Made by a program: the position numbers and the translations under genes. Under the pieces are notes generated by a model. The model ran no database searches and was not told the origin of the DNA. It saw nothing but the letters and a program-made list of their open reading frames with translations. Source: Actinomycetota bacterium (lineage in GTDB: Bacteria > Actinomycetota > CADDZG01 > JAHWKV01). Taken from it: a stretch of 64,000 nt of DNA. Every line of letters begins with the position of its first letter. The first letter of the stretch is position 1. Location: the NCBI GenBank assembly GCA_030447305.1, contig JAUJPC010000001.1, forward strand, positions 656,986 through 720,985, read 5' to 3'. Positions 50,280 through 58,853 of the stretch are shown piece after piece.

Positions 50280-50285
50280 TAGGTT
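50280..50285 (+). promoter_or_regulatory. -10 box of the DUF2207 gene (leaderless)
   Basis: TAGGTT ends 6 nt before the ATG at 50292; no ribosome binding site is present. Confidence 0.3.
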
Positions 50286-50291
50286 ACGGCG

Positions 50292-52121
50292 ATGAAACCG
50301 GCGCAGTTTCGACATCGCGAGTTGTTGGGCTGCTTTCTTCTTCTGGCCGCGATATTGCTGGCACCGTCCGCAGCCCACGCCCAGTCGGGCGGGGAACGAA
50401 TCTCCAACTACCGGGTCGACATCGAGATCACGCGCCCAAGCGGCGAGCTGCTTATCACCGAGGTGATCAACTACGACTTCGGGACCAGCGAAAGGCATGG
50501 GATCTTCCGCTACATCCCCGTGCGGTACACCTACGACGACCGAAACGATCGGGTCTACCCCGTGGAAGTCGTGTCGGTGTCCGGCTCTCCGGGCACGCCG
50601 GACCAGTATGAGGAATACACGGAGGGGCAGAACCTCGTCCTCCAGATCGGCGACCCGGACGAGACGATTAGCGGCCTTCGCCGATACGAGATCGTTTATC
50701 GGGTAAAAGGCGCCCTGAACGGCTTCGAGGATCACGACGAGCTTTATTGGAACGCCGTTGGCTTTGGCTGGGAGGTGCCCATCAACAACGTCAACGTCAC
50801 GGTGGCCACCCCCGCCAATGCTACCCAGGTGGCGTGTTTCGCCGGCCCGAAGGGATCCAACCTGCCGTGTGCCGACGCAAGAATGGACGGGCGGACGGCA
50901 CATTTCTCGCATCCTTCGCTGCCCGTATCGCAGGCGATGACCGTGGTGGTTGGAATTCCTACAGGGGTTGTGAACCCTCCGGCCCCCATCCTGGATGAGC
51001 GTTTTAGCCTGGCCAGAGCTTTCCGGGCCACTCCGTTCACGGTCGCTGGGGCCCTCACCATACTCCTGCTGCTTCTGACGCTGGTGTACCACCAGGTCGT
51101 CAAGCGAGGCAGGGATCGCCGTTTCACGGGATCGCCGGTGGATGCAGCGATGGGAACGTCGGGTCCGGACGAGCCCACGGGTCTCCTGGAGCGTCCCGTG
51201 ATCCCTGTGGAATTTCTCCCGCCGGACAATCTACGCCCGGGGGAGGTAGGAACCCTCGTGGATGAAACCGTCCATACCCTCGACGTAGTTGCAACGATCG
51301 TCGACCTCGCCGTCCGCGGTTATCTGAGGATCGAGGAAATCCCGCAGGAAATGGAGCAGGGAGGCTTGTTCGGGGACAAGGACTGGCGGCTGCAGAAGCT
51401 CAAGGATGACGAAGGCCTCAAGCCCTACGAGAAGCAGCTGTTCTTTGCCCTTTTCTCCGGCGGGCAGCAGGACGTGCTGCTTTCGCAACTCCAAGACAAC
51501 TTCGCGTATCAGCTTTCGACCGTGCGCGAGGCACTGTACCAACAGGTCGTCAAGGAGGGATGGTTCAGTACGCGCCCGGACCGCGTACGACGGAGATGGA
51601 CGGTGATTGGAGTTGCTCTTTTCCTGCTGGGCGTGGGCATTCTGATCGCAGTGGCTGCGACCACAGAGTACGGTTTGCTCGCTGTTCCGTTTCCGATCGC
51701 GGGCCTTGTGGTGCTCATCAACGCCTATCGGATGCCCAGCAGGACCGCCAAGGGGACCGCGTTGGCCCGCCGGGTGAAGGGCTTTCGCATGTTCATCGAA
51801 GAGTCGGAGAAGGACCGGGCACGGTTCGCGGAGAGAAAGAACCTGTTCTCGGAATATCTGCCGTACGCGATCGTGTTCGGCTGCACCGACAAATGGGCCA
51901 AAGCCTTCGGGGGACTTGGGGGCCGCCTTCCCGACACCGATTGGTATGTGGCCTCCGGTAACCAGCCCTTTACCGCCAGGACTCTTTCCAACTCAATCAG
52001 CGGGTTCACGATCTCCACCGCAGGCACCATCGCGTCAACCCCGTCGTCGTCCGGAGGCAGCGGGTTCAGCGGCGGGTCGTCCGGCGGAGGGGGCGGAGGC
52101 GGTGGCGGAGGGTCCTGGTAG
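50292..52121 (+). CDS. DUF2207 membrane protein with poly-Gly tail
   Basis: Function unknown. Seen: 609 aa. A signal peptide (hydrophobic core about residues 13-26, AHA-Q cleavage site) is followed by an extracellular beta-rich DUF2207 domain (YRVDIEITRPSGELLITEVINYDFG). Then come a membrane helix near 255-275, a cytoplasmic segment, two helices near 440-480 and a C-terminal Gly/Ser tail with a ten-Gly run ending SW. The order and Gly-rich end are typical of the family. It is convergent with the ATP sulfurylase gene. Confidence 0.88.
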   Translation: MKPAQFRHRELLGCFLLLAAILLAPSAAHAQSGGERISNYRVDIEITRPSGELLITEVINYDFGTSERHGIFRYIPVRYTYDDRNDRVYPVEVVSVSGSPGTPDQYEEYTEGQNLVLQIGDPDETISGLRRYEIVYRVKGALNGFEDHDELYWNAVGFGWEVPINNVNVTVATPANATQVACFAGPKGSNLPCADARMDGRTAHFSHPSLPVSQAMTVVVGIPTGVVNPPAPILDERFSLARAFRATPFTVAGALTILLLLLTLVYHQVVKRGRDRRFTGSPVDAAMGTSGPDEPTGLLERPVIPVEFLPPDNLRPGEVGTLVDETVHTLDVVATIVDLAVRGYLRIEEIPQEMEQGGLFGDKDWRLQKLKDDEGLKPYEKQLFFALFSGGQQDVLLSQLQDNFAYQLSTVREALYQQVVKEGWFSTRPDRVRRRWTVIGVALFLLGVGILIAVAATTEYGLLAVPFPIAGLVVLINAYRMPSRTAKGTALARRVKGFRMFIEESEKDRARFAERKNLFSEYLPYAIVFGCTDKWAKAFGGLGGRLPDTDWYVASGNQPFTARTLSNSISGFTISTAGTIASTPSSSGGSGFSGGSSGGGGGGGGGGSW

Positions 52122-52156
52122 GCCGGTAGCGAAGACAGCGGGGTGGCCCTCGCCGG

Positions 52157-53359
52157 TTAGCCGCCCTCCGTCAGCAGAGCATTGCGCAGGACCTCTGCCA
52201 CCGGCAGCCGGCTGAACTCTTTGGGAATCGATTCACCCAGAGCCAGCCGGCGCTTGACCTCGGTCCCCGACAGCACGATCCGGTCCTCCGGAGAGTGGGG
52301 GCAGGTCTTCACCGTGGTCATCTGATCGCACAGACTGCACCAAAAGGCGTAGTCGAACAACAGGGGGGTGATACCAAGCTCTTCCGGAGTGAACTCCTCA
52401 AAGATCTCGTGAGCCTCGAAGGAGCCGTAGTAGCTCGCGAAACCGGCGTGGTCACGGCCGACGATGAAGTGCGTGCATCCGTAGTTCTTGCGGCAGATGG
52501 CGTGGAAGACCGCCTCTCGGGGACCTGCGTAGCGCATGGTGGCCGGGAAGGCGGACAGCATGACCCGGTCCGGGGGGTAGAAATCGGACAGAAGAGTTTG
52601 ATAGGAAGCCATCCGCACCTCCGCGGGGAAGTCCTCGCCCTTTCCCTCACTTACCATCGGATGAAGCAGCAGCCCGTCCAGGGTCTCCAGCGCAACCTTG
52701 GTGTGGTACTCGTGAGCCCGGTGGATTGGCTGTCGGGTCTGAAATCCGCAAACCGTTCTCCATCCCCGGCGCTGCAACTCCTCCCTGACCTGAGCCGGAG
52801 TAAGCCTGAAGTTCTCGAACGGCCGGCCGGAGGGCATCGCCAGCACGGTTACCCGTCCGCCGACCAGATGGTTCCCCTGGGCGGCCAGGGCCGCAACCCC
52901 CGGATGGTTGGTGTCCTCCGTCCGGTAGACATGCCGTGCCTGCGCCTTGGGGTCGTAGGGATAGATCTCCTCCAGGTGGAGTATCGCCAGGTTCTCTCCG
53001 GCAGTGGTCTTGAGGACCACGTTGTCGGATCCTTTGATTGCTTCAACCTCGTCGTCCGTGATCGCAAGAGTCACCGGAAGCGTCCAGGCGAGGCCGGAGG
53101 CCAGCCGCATCTCCTTGAGAACGCACTCGTAGTCGGCGCGGCCGAGGAATCCATTCAGCGGACTGAAGGCGCCCACCGCCAGGCACTCGAGGTCGGCAAG
53201 CGTCTGGCCGGAGAGCGTTATGGAAGGAAGGTGCGGCATCTTGCTGTGCCAGTGCTCGGCCGCATCGTCGGAGGCCATCAGCTGTTGGAGCAGGCCGCCG
53301 TGGGCCGGAGCGGCTCCTGGAGTTTCCTGCGACTGTGTGCTTTCGTCGCGAGTCGTCAT
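52157..53359 (-). CDS. sat: ATP sulfurylase (sulfate adenylyltransferase), Sat type
   Basis: Makes APS from sulfate and ATP. Seen: 400 aa. An N-terminal PUA-like domain is followed by LAVGAFSPLNGFLGRADY, the ATP motif GFQTRQPIHRAHEY (usual QTRNPxHRxHE, so the Asn is replaced by Gln), FYPPDRVMLSAFPATMRYAGPREAVFHAICRKNYGCTHFIVGRDHAG, and a C-terminal Cys-rich region (CSLCDQMTTVKTCPH) as in many homomeric enzymes. No APS kinase or APS reductase gene is adjacent. Starts downstream of 53359 are possible because the first ~20 residues are low-complexity. It diverges from the pseudoprotease gene. Confidence 0.92.
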   Translation of the reverse strand: MTTRDESTQSQETPGAAPAHGGLLQQLMASDDAAEHWHSKMPHLPSITLSGQTLADLECLAVGAFSPLNGFLGRADYECVLKEMRLASGLAWTLPVTLAITDDEVEAIKGSDNVVLKTTAGENLAILHLEEIYPYDPKAQARHVYRTEDTNHPGVAALAAQGNHLVGGRVTVLAMPSGRPFENFRLTPAQVREELQRRGWRTVCGFQTRQPIHRAHEYHTKVALETLDGLLLHPMVSEGKGEDFPAEVRMASYQTLLSDFYPPDRVMLSAFPATMRYAGPREAVFHAICRKNYGCTHFIVGRDHAGFASYYGSFEAHEIFEEFTPEELGITPLLFDYAFWCSLCDQMTTVKTCPHSPEDRIVLSGTEVKRRLALGESIPKEFSRLPVAEVLRNALLTEGG

Positions 53360-53480
53360 GCCTCAAATCTCCTGCTGTGAGCACACTTATTGCGGCTTAC
53401 CGGCCTCGGGGAAGGGACGGTTCCTGGAGGCATGTTGGTGTCCTTGTATTGTATCCATGTAAGCGTGGCTCCTTGCCGGG

Positions 53481-53486
53481 TAAGAT
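53481..53486 (+). promoter_or_regulatory. -10 box of the HtrA-like pseudoprotease gene (near-leaderless)
   Basis: TAAGAT ends 9 nt before the ATG at 53496; no ribosome binding site is present. Confidence 0.3.
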
Positions 53487-53495
53487 CTTTCGACG

Positions 53496-54617
53496 ATGAG
53501 GAGTTCCTCCCCCCCGCCCCGGTATGGTGGCTACCAGAATCCCACGCCCGGTCCAGCTGACTCCGGCGACGGCCCACCGGACTTCGCTGCTTTGCTAACC
53601 CCCAAGACGGTGGTGTCCCTGGCGGTGTGGCTGTTGATGTTCGGCCTGGGGGCCGGACTATCGGGACTGATCCTGTTCGCCGTTTACCAGAGCCAGGTGA
53701 ACAACCTGAGAACCGAGCTTCTGGAGTCCCAGGAAGAGCTTAAAGAGACGCTCGAAGAGCGAATCGCGAATGCGCCTGCCGCTCGGGAATCCCCCTCCAT
53801 GAATGTCTCGGAGACGGGGTCCGTCGACCCGCTGAAGGAGTTGGTGGAGAGCACCGCTCCCGCAATCGTCGGGGTGATCGGGCGGGACGCCGCAGGCAAG
53901 CAGATTACCGGCTCCGGGTTTGCCGTCAACTCGACCGACGATGGGACATGGGTGCTAACCAGTTACCGTCTCGTCGCAGGTGTGAAGACCCCTAGCGAGC
54001 TCTCCATCCGCCATAAGAATTCCCAATTGGTGGGGGAGGTGTACGAGTCGGATCCCGCCCGGGATCTCGCCCTGGTCATCTACCATGTTCGGGCGGAGCG
54101 CTCGCTGCGCTTCTCCCGGATCAAGGATCCCAAGGAGGGGGACCAGGTCTGGGCTATCGGTAACGTGCGAAACCAACCCTATGCCGCCGGACTTTCCGCC
54201 AGGCTGACCAGTGTCTCTTCCAGCTCCCTAGGCATCGACATCCAGGTGCCATCCGAGTACCTGGGGGGACCATTGCTGGATGCCGACGGCAGAGTGCTCG
54301 GTGTTCTCACATCAGGTCCCGGCGGGACGGCAACGGCGGCCACTCCGGCCCCGGCCTCCGGGGGCGCAGCGACGCCCATCGACCTGGCCTGCCAGCGGGT
54401 ACTCGTATGCCCATCACCTGCGCGCAGCCCCGGGGCGCCGGCCTCGGGACCCACCCCCACACGGACCGCCACGCCGCCTGCCCGGCCCCGGCCCCAAGAA
54501 ACGCTCCCGCCGCCCCCCGACTCCCCTCCGGAGGAACCGCCCCCGCCGGTTGAGCCCGGCGCGGTCACGGAACCCCCGCCTTCCAATCCCAACACCGCGG
54601 ACGTGCCCATAGGCTGA
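53496..54617 (+). CDS. HtrA/trypsin-like protein lacking catalytic His and Ser (pseudoprotease)
   Basis: Seen: 373 aa. A Pro-rich cytoplasmic start, one membrane helix (about 44-67) and a short coiled coil (LRTELLESQEELKETLEERI) precede a chymotrypsin-fold domain: PAIVGVIGRDAAGK, GSGFAVNS, WVLTSYRLVAG, DPARDLALV, SEYLGGPLLDADGRVLGVLTS. Compared with DegP/HtrA (TNxHVV, DLAVL, GNSGGPL), the His is Arg or Tyr, the Asp is kept and the Ser is Leu, so proteolysis is not expected. There is no PDZ domain; instead a 90-residue Pro/Thr/Glu tail follows. It may act as a binding or regulatory envelope protein. Confidence 0.85.
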   Translation: MRSSSPPPRYGGYQNPTPGPADSGDGPPDFAALLTPKTVVSLAVWLLMFGLGAGLSGLILFAVYQSQVNNLRTELLESQEELKETLEERIANAPAARESPSMNVSETGSVDPLKELVESTAPAIVGVIGRDAAGKQITGSGFAVNSTDDGTWVLTSYRLVAGVKTPSELSIRHKNSQLVGEVYESDPARDLALVIYHVRAERSLRFSRIKDPKEGDQVWAIGNVRNQPYAAGLSARLTSVSSSSLGIDIQVPSEYLGGPLLDADGRVLGVLTSGPGGTATAATPAPASGGAATPIDLACQRVLVCPSPARSPGAPASGPTPTRTATPPARPRPQETLPPPPDSPPEEPPPPVEPGAVTEPPPSNPNTADVPIG

Positions 54618-54641
54618 GTCAGGACGGTTGTGGGACGCCGC

Positions 54642-56831
54642 CTAAGGCGGCGGCGGTGAGACCGCCGGACTGCCACTATCCCCGCCGACGATGTCCAAAA
54701 CTCCCCCACCGGTTGAGCCGGGGGGAGGAGGCGGGGGTGGCGGAGGATTCGGCGGCGGCAGCGGGGCATGGTCCTGCGGCGGAACGTCCTGCGTCGGCAC
54801 ATGAGGCACGTACGAGGGCTCCACGATGGGGCCGACCTCTGCTGGAGCCCCTGGCGCTGCCCGCCTGGGCGGCAGCGCCAGGGCCTGCAGGGGCTCGGGG
54901 TCTGGGAACGGCGTGGGAGGCGCGTTGCCCAGCGCGGGCTTCATGTAGGCAGCCCAGATCTGCGCCGGAATGGTTCCACCCGTCACCCGGTTAAGTCCCT
55001 GGACGTTCAGCAAGGGCTTGTTGGCTTGTTTGAAGCCGACCCACACACTGGTCGACAGCTCGGGCGTGTAACCGACAAACCACGCGTTCTGGAAATCCTG
55101 CGCCGTCCCGGTCTTGCCGGCCACCGGCCGCCCGATGTTGGCCCTGGTTCCGGTGCCCCCGGTGACCACGCCCTGCATGATGTCGTTGGCGTTGTCGGCG
55201 ATCTGCTGGTCAACGGCGTCAACCGGTCTGGCGGGTCCTTCCTCTATGACGGTGCCGTCGGCCTCGGTGATCTTGGACACCACCCGGGGGGCGTGATAGA
55301 CGCCCCGGGCGGCGAGGGTCCCGAATGCGGACGCCATCTCCAGCGGCGTCACCTCCTCTGACCCCAGGGCCAGCGCGGGGAAGGGGTCGATCTTGGTGCG
55401 GCAGGCATCCTCCTCGGTAACCGTGCAGGCCGACCGGGGAGGCATCCACCTCGGCCCCGGAATGCCCATTCGCCGTGCGGTATCCACTACCTCCGCCGCT
55501 CCCACCTTCAAGACCACCTGCGCGTAGACGGTGTTAACGGAGTTGACGGTGGCTCTCCTCAGGTCGATTGTGCCGAAGCCGGCGTTATCGAAGTTGGCCA
55601 CCTCACACTTCGGCCGCCAGGCCGCCAGGCAGATGGTCGAAGGTCCACGGAAGCTGCTGCTGGGCTGCATGCCCGACTCGAGCGCCGACACGAGCACGAA
55701 CGGCTTGAAGGAAGACCCCGGCTGCCGCCGGCCCTGGATGGCGATGTTGAACTTTTCGGCAAGGTAATCCCTGCCTCCGACCATCGCCTTCACGTAACCG
55801 GTGGAGGGTTCGATGGAGACGATGGAAGCGTAGGGGTCACTCGCCGAGGGCAGAGCCTCCTTGATCGCCTTCTCAGCCAGGTCCTGGAGCCGGGGATCGA
55901 GTGTGGTCGTCACCTCGAGGCCGCCGTTGAAGGTGCGCTCGACGCCGTAGGTGTCCTGCAGGTACTTTTTGACCGCGTCAACGAACCACGGGTATTTGAA
56001 GATCTCCTCCGTCGGCCGGGCCTCCTTCAAAACCGGCTTGTCCCGGCGTGCTTCGTTGGCCTCTGCCGAGGTGATGAACCCGGCGTCCTCCATGCGGCGC
56101 AGAATCTCCACCCGCCGCGCCTCGGCTCGGGAAGGGTTCTGGTAGGGCGAATAGCGGTTGGGAGCCGGGATGAGGGCCACCAGCTGGGCGGACTCGGCCA
56201 GGGTCAGCTCCTTGGCGCTCTTGCCGAAGAAGGTGTTAGCGGCTGCCTCTACCCCGTATGAGCCCGCTCCAAAGTAGACGGTGTTCAGGTAGCGCTCGAG
56301 GATCTTCTCCTTCGTCACCTCCCTCTCGAGCTGTGAGGCAATCTGCGCTTCTCTGATCTTGCGGGCAAGCGTGCGCTCCTTGCCTACAAAGACAGTTCCC
56401 ACGTACTGCTGGGTGATTGTCGAAGCTCCCCGGAGGCGCTCACCGGAGCTTCGTGACTCGGTCAATGCCTTGAGGATTGCCGCAAGATCCAACCCCTGGT
56501 GCTCGAAGAACCGGGAGTCCTCGGAGGCCACGGTTGCCCGCCGAAGGTGGTTGGGCATGTCGCGGTAGTCGATCGGGACGCGGTAGTTGGCGCCTCTGAG
56601 AGTTGCGATCAAAGATCCATCGGCAGCGTAGATGTGGCTGGACCGCGCGATGTTGACCCCCCGGGGCTCCGGAATGGAGACGGGAGGTGAAAACTGGAAG
56701 AAATACAGGTAGGCGCCGAGCCCGGCCATGCCCACCAGAAGTAGTGGCAGACCCAGCAGGAGCAGCCCGGCGGCGATGGCAACGTCGACCGGAGTGTGAC
56801 GAATGCTCCGCAGCCGGTCCATGAACGACAT
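54642..56831 (-). CDS. Class A penicillin-binding protein (PBP1A-like) with Pro-rich tail
   Basis: Bifunctional peptidoglycan synthase. Seen: 729 aa. N-terminal membrane helix (about 20-48), GT51 glycosyltransferase with ASEDSRFFEHQGLD, STITQQYV and LERYLNTVYFG, then the transpeptidase with SSFK (active Ser), SVNTVYAQ (SxN) and AGKTGTAQDFQNAWFVGY (KTG). The last ~85 residues are Pro-rich and extracytoplasmic. A TATCCT box lies 7 nt before the ATG, and AAGGAGG about 15 nt before. It is convergent with the pseudoprotease gene, 24 bp away. Confidence 0.94.
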   Translation of the reverse strand: MSFMDRLRSIRHTPVDVAIAAGLLLLGLPLLLVGMAGLGAYLYFFQFSPPVSIPEPRGVNIARSSHIYAADGSLIATLRGANYRVPIDYRDMPNHLRRATVASEDSRFFEHQGLDLAAILKALTESRSSGERLRGASTITQQYVGTVFVGKERTLARKIREAQIASQLEREVTKEKILERYLNTVYFGAGSYGVEAAANTFFGKSAKELTLAESAQLVALIPAPNRYSPYQNPSRAEARRVEILRRMEDAGFITSAEANEARRDKPVLKEARPTEEIFKYPWFVDAVKKYLQDTYGVERTFNGGLEVTTTLDPRLQDLAEKAIKEALPSASDPYASIVSIEPSTGYVKAMVGGRDYLAEKFNIAIQGRRQPGSSFKPFVLVSALESGMQPSSSFRGPSTICLAAWRPKCEVANFDNAGFGTIDLRRATVNSVNTVYAQVVLKVGAAEVVDTARRMGIPGPRWMPPRSACTVTEEDACRTKIDPFPALALGSEEVTPLEMASAFGTLAARGVYHAPRVVSKITEADGTVIEEGPARPVDAVDQQIADNANDIMQGVVTGGTGTRANIGRPVAGKTGTAQDFQNAWFVGYTPELSTSVWVGFKQANKPLLNVQGLNRVTGGTIPAQIWAAYMKPALGNAPPTPFPDPEPLQALALPPRRAAPGAPAEVGPIVEPSYVPHVPTQDVPPQDHAPLPPPNPPPPPPPPPGSTGGGVLDIVGGDSGSPAVSPPPP

Positions 56832-56838
56832 GCGTACT

Positions 56839-56844
56839 AGGATA
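56839..56844 (-). promoter_or_regulatory. -10 box of the PBP1A gene
   Basis: On the minus strand TATCCT ends 7 nt before the ATG at 56831. AAGGAGG lies just upstream of it, so both leaderless and leadered starts are possible. Confidence 0.3.
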
Positions 56845-56903
56845 TTCCTCCTTCGAGAAGAGCCTTACGCTCCACTCATCCCCGACGAAAGGTTGGTTGT
56901 ACC

Positions 56904-57773
56904 TTGGCGACCCCGGCCGACGCTATTCGAAGGCTTCTGGCGGATGGGACCACCGTAAACATGCCCGGAGTTTACGATGCGCTGACCACCCGCCTGGCCA
57001 CCCGGGCGGGGTTCGAGGTCCTGTTCGTCTCCGGTTACTCCGTGTCCGCGTCACGTCTTGGTGCGCCCGACTACGGCTATCTGACGCAGAGCGAGATCGC
57101 AGACACCGCTCGGTCCATCTGTGCCAACACCGGCCTGCCGGTGATGGTGGACGCCGACACCGGCTACGGGAATCCGCTCAACTGCATTCGAACCGCCGAT
57201 CTGTTGTACGGCGCGGGAGCCGCCGGCATGTTTCTGGAGGACCAGGTGTGGCCCAAGAAGTGTGGGCACTTCGTCGGCAAGAAGGTGGTGGAGACCGATG
57301 AGTGGCTGGCCAAGCTGAGGTCGGTGCTGGACCGGCGGGACGTGGGAGTGGACCTGTTTCTCGTCGCCCGCACCGATGCGCTCAGCACCCGGGGAATCCG
57401 AGACGCAATAGACCGCGCCAAGCGGGCACGCGACCTCGGCGTGGACGCCATCTTTGTGGAGGCTCCGCCCACCGTCGAGGTGCTGGAGCGAGTCGCCAAC
57501 GAGGTGGACGATGTCGTCCGGGTAGCCAATATGATCGAGGGCGGCCGAACACCTCTGCTCAGCCAGACCGAGCTCCACGAGCTGGGCTATGACCTGATCG
57601 TCACCCCCCTGACCGCCCTCTTCGCCGCTACGAAGGCAGTCGAGGAGGTGCTTGGGGTACTAAGAAGGGAAGGTACTATTAGGGACCACCAGGACATGAT
57701 GGTTTCCTTCGGGGGGTTCGAGCCGATCGTGGATCTGGACGGCCACAAGGCTCTCGAGGAACGTTACCGTTAA
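56904..57773 (+). CDS. PEP mutase/isocitrate lyase superfamily enzyme (methylisocitrate-lyase-like)
   Basis: C-C or P-C lyase with a TIM-barrel fold. Seen: 289 aa from a TTG. The Mg site motif is VMVDADTGYGNP, followed by MFLEDQVWPKKCGHF, with the KKCGH catalytic loop of isocitrate and methylisocitrate lyases, and LVARTDALSTRGIRDAIDRA. Presence of the Cys argues for lyase rather than phosphoenolpyruvate mutase activity. No prpC/prpD neighbour is present, so the substrate (2-methylisocitrate, oxaloacetate or another 2-hydroxyacid) is open. Confidence 0.88.
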   Translation: MATPADAIRRLLADGTTVNMPGVYDALTTRLATRAGFEVLFVSGYSVSASRLGAPDYGYLTQSEIADTARSICANTGLPVMVDADTGYGNPLNCIRTADLLYGAGAAGMFLEDQVWPKKCGHFVGKKVVETDEWLAKLRSVLDRRDVGVDLFLVARTDALSTRGIRDAIDRAKRARDLGVDAIFVEAPPTVEVLERVANEVDDVVRVANMIEGGRTPLLSQTELHELGYDLIVTPLTALFAATKAVEEVLGVLRREGTIRDHQDMMVSFGGFEPIVDLDGHKALEERYR

Positions 57774-57817
57774 ACCTCGCCGCCGGCGCCCGAGCACCGC
57801 CCAGCCGGAGCTGGCCG

Positions 57818-57823
57818 TAAAGT
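57818..57823 (+). promoter_or_regulatory. -10 box of the epimerase gene (leaderless)
   Basis: TAAAGT ends 7 nt before the ATG at 57831; no ribosome binding site is present. Confidence 0.35.
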
Positions 57824-57830
57824 CCGCCTG

Positions 57831-58844
57831 ATGCCCGGCGATCCGTGCCTTGTGACCGGAGCCGCCGGCTTCATAGGGGCGGCCGTCTGTGGATCTCTGC
57901 TGAACACGGGGCAGCCGGTCGTGGGAGTGGACAATATGAATGCCTACTACGATCCCGCCCTGAAACAAGCCCGGATCCGGCAGCTGGAGACCGACCCGAG
58001 CTTTCTGTTCTGCCGGCTGGACCTGACGGACCAGGCGGCAGTGGAGCAGCTGTTCGGGGAGCACAGGCCCCCCACCGTGATCCATCTGGCCGCCCAGCCT
58101 GGAATCGACCGTTCGCTCACCGATCCGATGGCATACGTACAGAGCAACCTCGTGGGGACGATGAACGTTATGGAGCAGAGCCGGATAAACGGCGTCGCTC
58201 ACCTGGTGTACGCCTCTTCCAGCTCGGTTTACGGGGCCAACAGCCGGCTTCCCTTCTCGGTGCACGACCCGGCGGACCACCCGGTCAACCTCTACGCTGC
58301 CACGAAGAGGGCGAATGAGCTCATGGCCCACAGCTACAGCCACCTGTTCGGGCTACCCACCACCGGCCTTCGCTTTTTCACCGTCTACGGTCCGTGGGGC
58401 CGGCCGGACATGGCTTATTACCGATTTGCCCGAGCGATGACGGGGGGAGAGCCGATCAATATCTACGGCGACGGCACCCAGGGACGGGACTTCACCTTTA
58501 TCTCCGACATCGTGGACGGCGTGGTCAAGGTGTCCCGGCAGCCTCCCTCTCCCAATGCGGCCTGGAATCCGGCAGAGTCCGATCCCGCCAGCAGCCGGGC
58601 TCCTTTCCGGCTATACAACATCGGCCAGGGGGATTTGGTGACGGTGAACGAGCTGGCCGATCACCTCGAGGCTTTCCTCGGCGTGAAGGCCGATCGCCGG
58701 TACCAGCCGGCCCGGCCCGCCGATATGACCGTCACCCAGGCCGATGTCACAGACCTCCGGGACGACACGGGCTGCTGTCCCCGTACCAAGTTCGATGTGG
58801 GGATCAAGACGTTTGCGCAGTGGTTCCTCGACTACCACCGATAG
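57831..58844 (+). CDS. NAD-dependent sugar-nucleotide epimerase (UDP-glucuronate 4-epimerase-like)
   Basis: Extended SDR enzyme. Seen: 337 aa with the NAD loop TGAAGFIGAAV, VDNMNAYYDPALKQARI (typical of UDP-glucuronate epimerases), HLAAQPGIDRSL, Ser in YASSSSVYG, YAATKRANE (Tyr/Lys), RFFTVYGPWGRPDMA and a C-terminal substrate domain with YGDGTQGRDFTFISDIVDG. It probably makes UDP-galacturonate for cell-surface polysaccharide. It is alone, behind its own -10 box, and convergent with the hydrolase gene 9 bp away. Confidence 0.9.
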   Translation: MPGDPCLVTGAAGFIGAAVCGSLLNTGQPVVGVDNMNAYYDPALKQARIRQLETDPSFLFCRLDLTDQAAVEQLFGEHRPPTVIHLAAQPGIDRSLTDPMAYVQSNLVGTMNVMEQSRINGVAHLVYASSSSVYGANSRLPFSVHDPADHPVNLYAATKRANELMAHSYSHLFGLPTTGLRFFTVYGPWGRPDMAYYRFARAMTGGEPINIYGDGTQGRDFTFISDIVDGVVKVSRQPPSPNAAWNPAESDPASSRAPFRLYNIGQGDLVTVNELADHLEAFLGVKADRRYQPARPADMTVTQADVTDLRDDTGCCPRTKFDVGIKTFAQWFLDYHR

Positions 58845-58853
58845 CTTTAAGGT

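Noticed and set aside
53360..53495. Riboswitch or attenuator upstream of sat
   Set aside because: No recognisable SAM, T-box or other motif; the gap is short and has simple promoter-like boxes only.
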